A DNA stretch of 64,000 bases from Planctomycetaceae bacterium (GTDB taxonomy: Bacteria > Planctomycetota > Planctomycetia > Pirellulales > Pirellulaceae): assembly GCA_002717145.1 (NCBI GenBank), contig PBCP01000072.1, positions 37,410 to 101,409 on the forward strand. Direction: 5' to 3'. The position numbers were made by a program, and so were the translations under genes. Shown one piece after another: positions 10,355-19,925 of this stretch. Position 1 is the stretch's first letter. Each line of letters starts with the position of its first letter. Below the pieces are notes generated by a model, which was not told the origin of the DNA, did not search any database, and saw only the letters and a program-made list of their open reading frames with translations.

Positions 10355-11740
10355 TCAACCTAAGACATCATGTAACACATTGCCATGGACGTCCGTCAGG
10401 CGAAAATCCCTCCCGGCATGTCGGAACGTAAGTCGTTCATGATCCAAACCTAATTGATGAAGAATCGTTGCGTGCAAATCATGGGTATGCGCCGAGTCCT
10501 CCTGTGCCATAATTCCATACTCATCGGAGACACCATAGGCGTGCCCTCCCTGAACTCCCCCACCTGCCAACCAGGATGTGAAACAGAAATTGTGGTGTTC
10601 GCGACCGGCGTGAGTGGCACTCATATTGAAAGGAGTTCTACCGAATTCTGTGGTCCAAACGATCAACGTCCGTTCCAGCATTCCTCTTTGCTTGAGATCC
10701 TTGATCAAGCCAGCCATCGGCTTGTCTACATTTTTTGCAAGTCGCGCATGATCCGCCATGTTTCCATGCGAATCCCAGTTGCTGTTCGAACCAACGTCAA
10801 TAAGTTCAATGAAGCGGACGCCTCGTTCAACCAAGCGACGAGCCATTAAACATTGCCACCCAAACCCGCTGGTTGCCCCCGGAGTCATCCCATACAAATC
10901 TAAAGTCGCTTGGCTTTCCTGGGACACATCAAAGGCCTCTGGTGCGGCAATTTGCATACCAAAGGCTGTTTCAAATGATTTGATTCTCGCATCAACAGCC
11001 GCGTCAGGTGCGCGGTTTGCCTGATTGCTTCCATTTAACTTGCGTAATAAGCCAAGCTCAAGCGACTGAAGTTGCCGTGACGAAACGCGGGGTTCTACAT
11101 TTTCAATCGGATCTAAACCGGGAATTACATGGGTTCCCTGGTGACACCCGGGCAGGAAATCACTGGCCCAAGTCTGCGCGCCGGCATAGGGCGCATGAGG
11201 AGCCAACACCATAAACGATGGTAAATTCTGATTGACCGTCCCTAAACCGTAACTTACCCAGGCCCCTAAACTCGGTCGAGCAAATTGGGCGGAGCCTGTA
11301 TGAGCCGCCAATGTTCCTTTGTCGTGACCATCGCTGTCACAATGCATGGAATTTAGAACGCAAACATCGTCAATCACTCCACCTAAGTGCGGGAATAAAT
11401 CGCTCACCCACACTCCGTTTTCGCCGTATTGTTTGAAAGCCCAGTGTGGCTTGATAAGAAATCGTTCAAACTCCCCTGACTTGTTCAGCCAACGGGAGGC
11501 GAGGATCGACTTGCCGTGATCTCTGATCAAAGCAGGTTTATAGTCAAAGGAGTCGATATGCGACACGCCACCAGTCGCATAGATAAAGATCACATTATCC
11601 GCCTTGGGAGCGAAATGAGTCTTTTTTGCACTGAGGGGATCTGAAACGTCTGCAGCGACTTCTCCTGCCATCCCTGCAAACGCGGTCATGGCAAAACCAC
11701 CCGACGCGGACCGTAAGAATTCTCGTCTATTTCTTTGCAT
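10355..11740 (-). CDS. DUF1501 protein (alkaline phosphatase-like superfamily)
   Basis: About 461 residues from ATG 11740. An in-frame TTG at 11752 is possible, but the ATG places the Tat motif NRREFLR directly after the start. Landmarks are TGGVSHIDSFDYKP, NWDSHGNMADH, EFGRTPFN and AGREHHNFCF. The C-terminal tail, from GGHAYGVSDEYG to the end, is closely similar to the isolated DUF1501 fragment at 47145-47341. It follows the PSD1 gene at 11763 on the same strand and is presumably co-transcribed with it. An exported protein of unknown substrate in the alkaline phosphatase superfamily. Confidence 0.92.
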   Translation of the reverse strand: MQRNRREFLRSASGGFAMTAFAGMAGEVAADVSDPLSAKKTHFAPKADNVIFIYATGGVSHIDSFDYKPALIRDHGKSILASRWLNKSGEFERFLIKPHWAFKQYGENGVWVSDLFPHLGGVIDDVCVLNSMHCDSDGHDKGTLAAHTGSAQFARPSLGAWVSYGLGTVNQNLPSFMVLAPHAPYAGAQTWASDFLPGCHQGTHVIPGLDPIENVEPRVSSRQLQSLELGLLRKLNGSNQANRAPDAAVDARIKSFETAFGMQIAAPEAFDVSQESQATLDLYGMTPGATSGFGWQCLMARRLVERGVRFIELIDVGSNSNWDSHGNMADHARLAKNVDKPMAGLIKDLKQRGMLERTLIVWTTEFGRTPFNMSATHAGREHHNFCFTSWLAGGGVQGGHAYGVSDEYGIMAQEDSAHTHDLHATILHQLGLDHERLTFRHAGRDFRLTDVHGNVLHDVLG

Positions 11741-11762
11741 GTTAGGTATCAAGCCGATTCAG

Positions 11763-14700
11763 TTAGTCCACAAACAGAAAATTATTACTCGTCAGCATGA
11801 CTCGGGAAAACGCTTCCCAGACGCTTTGTTCAATTTCGCCGGCGTCCTGCTTTATCAATTCAGTGCGATACGATTCAAGAAAGACGTTCGCAAACTGCAT
11901 ATCTACATCTGTTGCGTTTAAGCCATGAACAAGCTCGAAGGCATACTTCACGCGTTCTTCATCACTTTCATACTTTTCCAGAATTCTGGTTGCCAAACCC
12001 TGCGCCTGGGCATGAACAAATTCCGAGTTCATTAAATAGAGTGCCTGAGTGGGAGTTACAGTTTGCTGCCGCTTGCCAATACTCACATTGGGATCAGCAG
12101 AATCGAACAATTCCAGATATGGATGCCGTCGATTCCTCTGTTGCATCAGATACACCGAGCGATGTTGCGATTCGTAAACGGCATGAAAGGGGTGATGGAT
12201 CGTAAACCCCCAACTGTCAACGTCCGGAAACGGGTGCGGACCGGGAACAGTGCGCTTCAGATTTCCGCTGAGAGCCAGCATGGAATCACGCATGGATTCT
12301 GCATCCAAGGGCCGACGTGTGAAACGCCAATGCATTACATTCTCCGGATCAACCTCTTTAGCCGCCAAATCCTCTTCGCTCGACAACTGATAAACATGTG
12401 ACAACATAATACTTCGGTTTAATTGTTTTAACGACCACCCACTCCTAACAAACTCAGCCGTCAGCCAATCTAACAAAGCGGGGTGGGAAGGTTTTTCGCC
12501 ACGGTAACCAAAATCACTGGGCGTATTCACAAGGCCTCTTCCGAAGTGCCATTGCCAAACCCGGTTAACAAACACCCGCGCGGTTAGTGGATTACTTGCC
12601 GAGGCAATCCAGTTGGCAAGCTCCAGTCTACCGCTTCCTTCCGAGTTTTCAGGAACCATTTCCCCGCCTAAAACTTCCAAAAAACGTCGTGGGACTTCAA
12701 CTCCAACGTTCTCTGGTTCACCACGCAACTGCACGTATGCGTTTACTTTCGAGCCTTCACTCACTCCATATGCAACCGGGTATATCGGCTTGGCAGTCAG
12801 ACGTGCCTTAGCTTCCTCTAACTCCGAGAGCTGTTTATCAATCTGGGCTACACGAACAGCATCAGCATCCGATATTTCAGCTACCGCCACCTTCTTCCCA
12901 ACTGGGAGCAATTCCACGTCTATCAAGGCAACGTTGTCTATGTCGCGGATCAATACCGGACCTTCCTCGTGCCCGAAACCGTCACAAATAAAGCAATCGG
13001 CGATACCATTCCAACCAGGCGCCGTTTTTTTTCCGGCAAATGCTACCGAAGAATCCGTTGCGTTTACCGTACCTCTATAAATTTTGTCAGTCGAATCAAT
13101 TTCGATTTGCAACGAATACCATTTCCCAGGCGTAATAGAGGCGACTCCTTCCCATTCGGATCCATTCCTCAAGAACAATCGGGACGAACTTACACTAAAT
13201 TCAACAGCCAAGGACTGAACCACGCCTTGTCCGAGATAGAAGCGAGTAACTCCCTCTTTGGAATCCGCTGCTATGCGGAAATCAAGATTGAAGTACATTT
13301 TGGGATTCGAATCCACACGTAAGCCCGGCTCGAATACGTATCGAATGCCGTCCGTCTTAAGACCACCGGAAATACGAACTCCACGAGTCCCTTTGGCATG
13401 TACATTGATAAACGGGCTTTGCGCATCTTCGTGCACTTTGACCGGGCCGGACGAAACCCAAGGAGCTTGCAACGGCATCCCTAGCGTCTGCTTCTCCAGG
13501 CCCAGATCCGGCCCGCCGGCCCGCCGCTGGACATCCAGTGTTCGCCGTTCGTTCACTAGTTCAGCTACCTTATTGTCGTGACGCTCTAATTCCTGTTCTC
13601 TCAGTTGTTGTAATCGTTCAACCTCTACTATCGGTATAGTAGCCGGGAACTGAGAGGGACGCTTTTGCTCTTCGCCCCCGGGAAAGGCCCAGTTTGTACT
13701 TTGGAAGATCCCATATAACGCATAGTAGTCTTCTGCAGAAATCGGATCATATTTATGATCATGACAACGAGCACATCCCAGAGACAAACCCATTAAAGAT
13801 CTTCCTACCGAATCTATCGCATCTGCAAAATCCAGATGCTGGTAGTCTGGCGACGGCTTATAGCCGTATCGCTTTCCGATCGCAAGGAAACCTGTAGCTG
13901 TAACGAGATCCCTATACTCATTTCCTTCGCTTCCTTTCGCGAGAATGTCCCCGGCTAACTGTTCACGGAGAAATTGATCATAAGGCTTGTCAGAGTTTAT
14001 CGCATTGATGACCCAATCGCGATATTTATATGCTTCTCGAACAGGATAATCGGCTCCATCGCCCGCAGTATCTGCATACCTGGCAACATCCAGCCAATGC
14101 CGCCCCCAACGTTCCCCGTAAGCATCCGACGCTAAGAGGCGTTCTACGACGATAGCAAATGCATTCGATGAATTATCATTTAAGTAAGAATGAATCTCAT
14201 GCGGAGTGGGAGGTAACCCGGTTAGATCATAAGTAGCGCGACGTATCAGGGTTCGACGCGAGGCCTCACCAACAGGTTTCAAACCATGCTCTCGGAGCCG
14301 AGCAAACACAAAGTTATCGATTGGCGTCCAGCTCCAAGCATCGATCGCCTCTGAAGTTGGAGGAGTGACGGACTTTACCGGCATAAAGGACCAGAATTCC
14401 GGGGCTTCATCGATATCAAGTCTTTGATCTTCTGTGTGACTCGTAATGCGAGGAGCCTTCGCACCCTGGCGGATCCATTCTTTAAGAATTTCAATTTCAT
14501 TCTGGTCAAGTGCAGTATCCCCCGGAGGCATCGCCAAGTCAGGATCTTCTTTTCCAACAGCCCGAATTATGAGGCTTTCGGAAGGCTTCCCCGGGATCAA
14601 AGCCGAACCGCTTATCCCCCCTTTTTCCCAGTAGGCTGGCCCATCCAGCCTCAAATCCGACTCCTGTTTTTCAGGCCCATGACATTGAATACAGTATTTA

Positions 14701-14861
14701 ACCAATAAAGGCCTAACATCGCTTTCAAAGTCGTCGAATTCAGACTGCCCAATGACGACTGCCGCACCCTGCGGGCCAAACATTAGCACCAATGCCGAAA
14801 GGAACGTATAGACGCACTTTAGAAGAGATTTGGCGTGTCTGAATTTCAGAAGAGAGGGCAT
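11763..14861 (-). CDS. PSD1 protein: planctomycete cytochrome + DUF1549 + DUF1553
   Basis: 1032 residues. The N-terminal hydrophobic signal (about 15-38) follows a basic stretch. The planctomycete cytochrome domain has CIQCH near residue 57 and AMPPGD; DUF1549 carries [11 protein letters not shown] near residue 365. A jelly-roll-like insert of about 200 residues (around 475-670) separates it from DUF1553 (about 730-1030; LTARVFVNRVWQWHFG, SHPALLDWL). AGGT lies upstream of ATG 14861. The protein is expected to be exported and to bind c-type haem; the reaction is unknown. It is a paralogue of the protein at 3282-6518 in the same order relative to its DUF1501 partner, but in the opposite orientation. 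Confidence 0.92.
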   Translation of the reverse strand: MPSLLKFRHAKSLLKCVYTFLSALVLMFGPQGAAVVIGQSEFDDFESDVRPLLVKYCIQCHGPEKQESDLRLDGPAYWEKGGISGSALIPGKPSESLIIRAVGKEDPDLAMPPGDTALDQNEIEILKEWIRQGAKAPRITSHTEDQRLDIDEAPEFWSFMPVKSVTPPTSEAIDAWSWTPIDNFVFARLREHGLKPVGEASRRTLIRRATYDLTGLPPTPHEIHSYLNDNSSNAFAIVVERLLASDAYGERWGRHWLDVARYADTAGDGADYPVREAYKYRDWVINAINSDKPYDQFLREQLAGDILAKGSEGNEYRDLVTATGFLAIGKRYGYKPSPDYQHLDFADAIDSVGRSLMGLSLGCARCHDHKYDPISAEDYYALYGIFQSTNWAFPGGEEQKRPSQFPATIPIVEVERLQQLREQELERHDNKVAELVNERRTLDVQRRAGGPDLGLEKQTLGMPLQAPWVSSGPVKVHEDAQSPFINVHAKGTRGVRISGGLKTDGIRYVFEPGLRVDSNPKMYFNLDFRIAADSKEGVTRFYLGQGVVQSLAVEFSVSSSRLFLRNGSEWEGVASITPGKWYSLQIEIDSTDKIYRGTVNATDSSVAFAGKKTAPGWNGIADCFICDGFGHEEGPVLIRDIDNVALIDVELLPVGKKVAVAEISDADAVRVAQIDKQLSELEEAKARLTAKPIYPVAYGVSEGSKVNAYVQLRGEPENVGVEVPRRFLEVLGGEMVPENSEGSGRLELANWIASASNPLTARVFVNRVWQWHFGRGLVNTPSDFGYRGEKPSHPALLDWLTAEFVRSGWSLKQLNRSIMLSHVYQLSSEEDLAAKEVDPENVMHWRFTRRPLDAESMRDSMLALSGNLKRTVPGPHPFPDVDSWGFTIHHPFHAVYESQHRSVYLMQQRNRRHPYLELFDSADPNVSIGKRQQTVTPTQALYLMNSEFVHAQAQGLATRILEKYESDEERVKYAFELVHGLNATDVDMQFANVFLESYRTELIKQDAGEIEQSVWEAFSRVMLTSNNFLFVD

Positions 14862-15055
14862 TATTTACCTGATTGGGATTAATTAAAACAAAATTGACAA
14901 CCTTCATTTTACTTCACAAACACTAAATCCGGGTAACCCATTTTCCGAACGAGTAGTTTCCCGAAAATTCACTAACGTGCTGAGGTAGCAGCGTCTTGCA
15001 GAAAAGACCTATACTAAAAGACCGTCACATAACTTCTTAAGAGGCTCGAATTTCA

Positions 15056-15511
15056 ATGGCTACCATCAAAGTGAATGGTCAGCAGCGGGACGTTTCCGGG
15101 ATCCCTGCTGACACTCCATTACTCTGGGTCCTACGTGACCATCTTGGACTTACAGGTACTAAATACGGATGTGGAGTTTCAGAATGCGGAGCCTGTACGG
15201 TTCACATCGACGGTGAAGCAGCACAATCTTGCGTCACCGCGATAAGTGATATTGGAGATGCGAGCGTCGTAACCATCGAAGGCTTATCTGAAAATGGGGA
15301 CCACCCGGTCCAACAAGCCTGGAAAGCGCACAATGTGCCCCAATGTGGATACTGTCAGGTTGGCCAAATGATGACCTGCGCCGCGATGCTTGCTGCGAAC
15401 CCTAACCCGAATGACGACGAAATCAATGACGGCATGTGGAACATTTGCCGGTGTGGAACCTATAACCGCATCCGTGACGCTGTCAAAACTGCGGCGAAGG
15501 AGATGAGGTAA
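15056..15511 (+). CDS. [2Fe-2S] subunit of a xanthine dehydrogenase-family hydroxylase
   Basis: 151 residues, normal for the small subunit. The plant-ferredoxin-type cluster is bound by the cysteines of CGVSECGACTVH and a further Cys after about 11 residues; the second cluster is bound by CGYCQVGQ and CRCGTY. The protein carries electrons from the molybdenum site. No signal peptide is visible, so it probably travels with the large subunit, whose Tat-like motif could export both. It overlaps the large-subunit gene by one base (TAATG). No FAD (medium) subunit gene is adjacent, as in isoquinoline 1-oxidoreductase and related aldehyde oxidoreductases, which pass electrons to cytochromes or other acceptors. 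Confidence 0.93.
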   Translation: MATIKVNGQQRDVSGIPADTPLLWVLRDHLGLTGTKYGCGVSECGACTVHIDGEAAQSCVTAISDIGDASVVTIEGLSENGDHPVQQAWKAHNVPQCGYCQVGQMMTCAAMLAANPNPNDDEINDGMWNICRCGTYNRIRDAVKTAAKEMR

Positions 15512-17856
15512 TGTCGAATTCGCTTCAGCACACCACTTTACGCCAATGGATTGAGAACGCTCGACGGGAAACAGCGATAGATCCCGGCCCAACCAGCCGG
15601 GTCGCTCGACGCGACTTCCTAAAAGGCATCGCCGCAGGTTCGTTAGTCATACTAACCGCCAAAAATGGTGATACTATCGCAGCCCGAGCAGACGATCTGG
15701 GAACCGACGACAGTTTGTCTCCCAGTCTCTTCGTTGCTATCGAGCCAGACGGTACTGTCAAAATCCTTGCTCATCGCTCGGAAATGGGAACAGGCATCCG
15801 CACCGCCTTGCCAAGAGTCCTTGCCGACGAACTCGGCGCGGATTGGAATAAGGTTGTCATCGTCCAAGCCAAAGGCGATCGGCGACTCGGTGATCAAAAC
15901 ACGGATGGTTCAAACAGCATTCGATTCTTCTATAAAACGATGCGAGTTGCTGGAGCCACCGCGAGAACCATGTTGGAACAGGCAGCAGCAAGTCAATGGG
16001 GTGTCAATGCAACCGAAGTTTCCACAAACAACCACACCGTATATCTGAATGGCGTAAAGAAAAAACTCGAATTTCACCAGTTGGTCGAGGATGCTAGCAA
16101 ACTCCGCACTCCGGAGCCTGCGGATCTCAGGTTTAAATCGCCGAACGATTTCCAGTACATCGGTAGAAAGTTTCCCATCGCTGATCTCGACGACATCCTC
16201 ACCGGAAAAGCCGAATTTGGAATTGACGCCCGCATCGACGGACAAGCTTTTGCTGTCATTGCCAGGTGTCCGGTTGTCGGTGGAGTAGTTGAGTCTTATG
16301 ACGCAGAGGCAGCCAAAGTAATTCCGGGCGTCATTGACACAATTGAGTTGCCACGGTTTCAGGGTGCGCCATTATTTCAACAACTTGGCGGCATCGCTGT
16401 CATAGCAGAGAGCACATGGGCTGCCTGGAAGGGACGGGACGCACTCAAAATCATTTGGCAGGAGGGTCCCAACGCTGACTATGACACAGACAAATTTATT
16501 GCTACGCTAAAAGACACTGTAAAGGCCAATGGGCAGGTAATGCGAAATCAGGGTGATGCGGTAACGGCCATCGCTGATGCCGACAGAAAAGTATCCGCCA
16601 CATACTCTGTACCTCATCTATCGCATGCCCCGATGGAGACGACCTGTGCAGTCGCCGACGTCAAAACTAATGAGGCCGGTGATGTGCTATCATGCTATCT
16701 AAAAGCCGCCACCCAAAACCCTCAAGCAGTACAGCAGGCTGTTGGCCCAGCGTTAGGAATTCCCAACGATCAGGTTCATTGCGACGTAACTCTGTTAGGT
16801 GCCGGTTTCGGGAGAAAGAGTAAACCTGACTATTGTGTCGAAGCCGCCCGACTATCACGCATTCTCAAACGTCCGGTGCATGTAACGTGGACTCGGGAAG
16901 ACGACTTCCGACACGACTACTTCCACACAATTTCCGCCGTTCACTGCGAAGCAGGACTCGATACGCATGGAAAACCGACCGGTTGGTTGATGCGAGCAGC
17001 GTATCCAACTATTGCATCAACATTTGCTCCCGGCGCAGATGCACCGGCGACATGGGAAGCTGAAATGGGGCTAACCGATCTACCCTACGATGTGCCCAAT
17101 GTGCGTGTAGAAGTGGGAAAAGCCAAAGCTCACACGCGTATAGGCTGGCTTCGCGCGGTATGTCATATCTTCCAAAATTTTGCTGTATCCTCTTTCGCCG
17201 ATGAATTGGCACATGCTGCCAAGGCGGATCCATTTAAATTCCTACTCAATACTCTGGGCGACGATCGTCACCTTGACATTGCCGCCCTCAAGCTTGGAAA
17301 TCGTGGTGCAGATCCAAAAGAGTACCCCTACGATATTGGCCGGCTCAAGAATGTTCTAACACGAGCTGCGAACAATTCCAGCTGGGAACGGCACGCTCAA
17401 TTACCTAAAGGTAAGGGCATGGGGATTGCCTGCTGCCGCAGCTTCTTGGGATATACGGGTCATGTTGTAGAAGTTTCAGTAAGCCAGGAGGGCGTCGTTT
17501 CTGTAGAAAACGTCTGGTGCTCGATCGACTCCGGGACCATTGTTAGTTTGGATCGAGTCCACGCTCAGGTGGAAGGAGCGACAATCATGGGCATATCGCA
17601 AGCGATGTACGGTGAGATGCCTATGAAAAACGGGCGTGCCATCCATAGCAACTTTGACGGATTTCAAGTCGCCAAAATGATTGATGCCCCTAAAGCCATC
17701 CATGTCGATATCGTCAAAAATGATGCGGCTCCGGGCGGGGTGGGCGAAACCGGGATCGGATCCTTCGCGCCTGCGTTATGCAACGCGATTTTCGCGGCCA
17801 CCGGAAAGCGAATTCGAGACTTGCCCATCAAGAACCATGACTTGTCATGGTCATGA
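15511..17856 (+). CDS. Molybdopterin-binding large subunit, isoquinoline oxidoreductase type
   Basis: 781 residues. RRDFLK at 33-38 followed by a hydrophobic stretch is a Tat signal, with an unusually long N-region of 32 residues. Xanthine dehydrogenase-family landmarks follow: SHAPMETTCAVAD (about 370-382), GAGFGRKSKPD, and G-V-G-E-T-G with the catalytic glutamate at 746. It should bind the molybdenum cofactor and hydroxylate an aldehyde or N-heterocycle. The substrate cannot be set; the IorB type, with two subunits and no flavin subunit, is the best match. Regulation is not visible, although the gene pair is divergent from the PSD1 gene at 14861, with 194 bases between them. Confidence 0.92.
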   Translation: MSNSLQHTTLRQWIENARRETAIDPGPTSRVARRDFLKGIAAGSLVILTAKNGDTIAARADDLGTDDSLSPSLFVAIEPDGTVKILAHRSEMGTGIRTALPRVLADELGADWNKVVIVQAKGDRRLGDQNTDGSNSIRFFYKTMRVAGATARTMLEQAAASQWGVNATEVSTNNHTVYLNGVKKKLEFHQLVEDASKLRTPEPADLRFKSPNDFQYIGRKFPIADLDDILTGKAEFGIDARIDGQAFAVIARCPVVGGVVESYDAEAAKVIPGVIDTIELPRFQGAPLFQQLGGIAVIAESTWAAWKGRDALKIIWQEGPNADYDTDKFIATLKDTVKANGQVMRNQGDAVTAIADADRKVSATYSVPHLSHAPMETTCAVADVKTNEAGDVLSCYLKAATQNPQAVQQAVGPALGIPNDQVHCDVTLLGAGFGRKSKPDYCVEAARLSRILKRPVHVTWTREDDFRHDYFHTISAVHCEAGLDTHGKPTGWLMRAAYPTIASTFAPGADAPATWEAEMGLTDLPYDVPNVRVEVGKAKAHTRIGWLRAVCHIFQNFAVSSFADELAHAAKADPFKFLLNTLGDDRHLDIAALKLGNRGADPKEYPYDIGRLKNVLTRAANNSSWERHAQLPKGKGMGIACCRSFLGYTGHVVEVSVSQEGVVSVENVWCSIDSGTIVSLDRVHAQVEGATIMGISQAMYGEMPMKNGRAIHSNFDGFQVAKMIDAPKAIHVDIVKNDAAPGGVGETGIGSFAPALCNAIFAATGKRIRDLPIKNHDLSWS

Positions 17857-17935
17857 TTTTAAAACGCCCATACTCAATCACATTCTAAATTCAGAACGGC
17901 TGCTACAATGCCAGCCAGTAGAAGATGCAGATTTT

Positions 17936-18871
17936 TCAAGGAAGGATATCCAGCTTCTCCTGCATTGACCTTCGGAGAAACTCTTCGTGGAATTCCTGAA
18001 GCCGTTGCCGCGAGGATGCACCAAGGTTCTTTTCGAATGCGTCTTCAAACCCTAATTCGTTTAGATCTTTAAAAAAGCCAATTCTAAAAGCTTCTTCACT
18101 ACTCTTGTGAATCACATACGCTACAAACCATGCGCCTAAGTCATAGGCTATATGGCCCCGTCTTCCGTATGGAATATCCCGAATAGATTCGCCTTTCTCC
18201 AACTCCTCAATTGAACGGAGCTTGTGCATCATTTTATCCCGCAAGTGATTATCGCTTACGTTTGGTTGCCTTGAATACAAGAGCTGAGCCATATACTCTG
18301 CGCCACCTTCCATCCACCACGGGTTTTTTTGAGTCCGAGACTCGCGTTCCGCCTGTTGCCTGCTAAAAATGTGAGCATGTTGGTACACGTGAAAATACTC
18401 ATGCAACGTAACAGATTTGTAGTCTTCCTCTTGCGGCCCGGGGTTTTTCGAAGCCATTGTCACGATAAAGCCGGACCACTCACTGTGTTCATTCCTTTGC
18501 GTATTGAGGCCGGCATTTCCTTCTTTGGCATATCGCTGAAAATTATGGCTTCGCTTGCGACAGCCTTCTTCGTCGAGTTTTGGATCCTTTTGTTTTCGGA
18601 TTCTGCAATATAGCGAGTCAAGCTGCTTTGCCGCTTCTACATCGCTGCCAACGATCCAAAATTCTAGCGGGCCAAAATTCCCCCATTCTTTAGCCGCAAT
18701 CTCGTACCATTTCTTAGTCAAAGCAATGTGAGATTGAGGGACATCACTCGCCGCATAAAACTCTGCCTTCTTGCGAACAGGCTTGCCCCAATTTTGCGCG
18801 TTGCCTTTTGCAACCACTACCGCAGGTAAAAGAAATACAGCAACCAATCCGAACGCAGTCACTCTGTCCAT
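17936..18871 (-). CDS. Secreted HExxH protein, probable zinc metallopeptidase-like
   Basis: About 311 residues from ATG 18871, which gives a clean signal peptide (residues 1-22); an in-frame TTG at 18886 is less likely. TLHEYFHVYQH carries an HExxH zinc motif (His157, Glu158, His161). Some 25-30 residues later WWMEGGAEYMAQLL offers a downstream glutamate, as in gluzincin-type peptidases. I do not recognise a named family. It is convergent with the molybdenum hydroxylase operon and divergent from the nucleotidyltransferase gene, with no obvious functional partner. Peptidase activity is inferred from the motif only. Confidence 0.65.
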   Translation of the reverse strand: MDRVTAFGLVAVFLLPAVVVAKGNAQNWGKPVRKKAEFYAASDVPQSHIALTKKWYEIAAKEWGNFGPLEFWIVGSDVEAAKQLDSLYCRIRKQKDPKLDEEGCRKRSHNFQRYAKEGNAGLNTQRNEHSEWSGFIVTMASKNPGPQEEDYKSVTLHEYFHVYQHAHIFSRQQAERESRTQKNPWWMEGGAEYMAQLLYSRQPNVSDNHLRDKMMHKLRSIEELEKGESIRDIPYGRRGHIAYDLGAWFVAYVIHKSSEEAFRIGFFKDLNELGFEDAFEKNLGASSRQRLQEFHEEFLRRSMQEKLDILP

Positions 18872-18991
18872 GGTTTTATAATCCAAAACGATATTAAACG
18901 ACGGTGTAATTGTAAGCTATGAAATTAACCACCATACCCTGAAGGACATCATTACTCAGACAATTACGGTCGTTTGTAGCGAATTTAACAC

Positions 18992-19020
18992 TTGGTCATC
19001 AATCAGGAATCCGATAAGAT
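18992..19020 (+). promoter_or_regulatory. Candidate promoter for the nucleotidyltransferase/GH127 operon
   Basis: TTGGTC (18992-18997), a 17-base spacer and TAAGAT (19015-19020) form a plausible sigma-70-type promoter about 50 bases upstream of the start at 19071. It lies in the divergent gap next to the HExxH gene. Sequence match only. Confidence 0.35.
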
Positions 19021-19070
19021 CCGAGAAGCGAAGGGCGTTCAATTGCGAATATGATTTGAACAAGGATAGC

Positions 19071-19826
19071 ATGTCTAAATTTAATGTGATTATTTTGGCC
19101 GGCGGCGAGAAGGGGCCTCTATATGAATCTACCGGCTACGAACAAAAAGCATTAATCCCCATTCATGATGTCCCAATGATTTCTCGTGTGGTGGAGGCCT
19201 TTTCTTCCAGTGAACTCGTGGAACATATAGTAGTCGTTGGTTCTGCAGATCTCGACAAACTAGATTCCATGAATAAGGTGCGCAAGCGAATCTTCACCGG
19301 AATCAATCTCCTTCAGAACATTCTTCACGCGATCACTTACGTCAAACACCGTTTGTATAAGTCTTCCAAACAACATAATGGGTACGTAATCTCGTTTTGC
19401 GATGCGGTATTCCTAACCCCGGAGATTATTGACGATACATTAACGCAAATAGCCGAGTCGAACGGCGACCTAGTATTGCATTACGTCGAAAAGCAATCCT
19501 TCATAGATCAACAACTGCCCGCCGAACGGACATACATCCCGATAGCAGGAAAGTTTTATACAGGTACGACTATCTATTATGTAAAGCGATTTAAAGATCT
19601 GCTGGCTGCTACGCCAAAGCTGGCGAAGATCCGTAAAGTACGGAAATCACCAGAACAATTACTGGAGTCCATAGGCTGCGCGGGGATGAATTTACGTGAA
19701 ATCCAACAGAGTCTCAGTTCCCAACTTGGAATCAATGTTCAAATCCTCACTTCCCATCACGCGAAATTGGGAATGGACGTTGATAAACCATCAGACCTGG
19801 AATTGGCACAGAAAATACTCAATTGA
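19071..19826 (+). CDS. Nucleotidyltransferase, MobA/GlmU-like fold
   Basis: About 251 residues from ATG 19071, chosen because AAGGA lies 4 bases upstream; a TTG at 19056 would extend it by five residues. The N-terminus IILAGGEKG and KALIPIHDVPMISRVVEAF match the NTP-transferase fold (MobA-like or sugar-phosphate type), with the aspartate of SFCDAVFL as likely metal ligand. It lacks the classical RMG of MobA. No signal peptide, so it is cytoplasmic, unlike nearly all its neighbours. It could prepare a cofactor for the nearby molybdenum enzyme or a nucleotide sugar; the sequence does not decide. The GH127 gene starts 99 bases downstream. Confidence 0.75.
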   Translation: MSKFNVIILAGGEKGPLYESTGYEQKALIPIHDVPMISRVVEAFSSSELVEHIVVVGSADLDKLDSMNKVRKRIFTGINLLQNILHAITYVKHRLYKSSKQHNGYVISFCDAVFLTPEIIDDTLTQIAESNGDLVLHYVEKQSFIDQQLPAERTYIPIAGKFYTGTTIYYVKRFKDLLAATPKLAKIRKVRKSPEQLLESIGCAGMNLREIQQSLSSQLGINVQILTSHHAKLGMDVDKPSDLELAQKILN

Positions 19827-19925
19827 GATGTGCAGTTAAAGCCTGCTACAACACCGGTGTGGCATTCATTAAAATAACAGTTGGTATCGTAATTCGACGT
19901 AAAACCATACGGAGTTTCCCCTGCT

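Noticed and set aside
14893..14920. TTGACA at 14893 as a promoter of the molybdenum hydroxylase
   Set aside because: No acceptable -10 box at the right distance; not reported.
19071..19826. Molybdenum cofactor cytidylyl/guanylyltransferase serving the hydroxylase
   Set aside because: The position near the molybdenum enzyme is suggestive, but the RMG motif is missing and other nucleotidyltransferases fit equally; kept as a general call.
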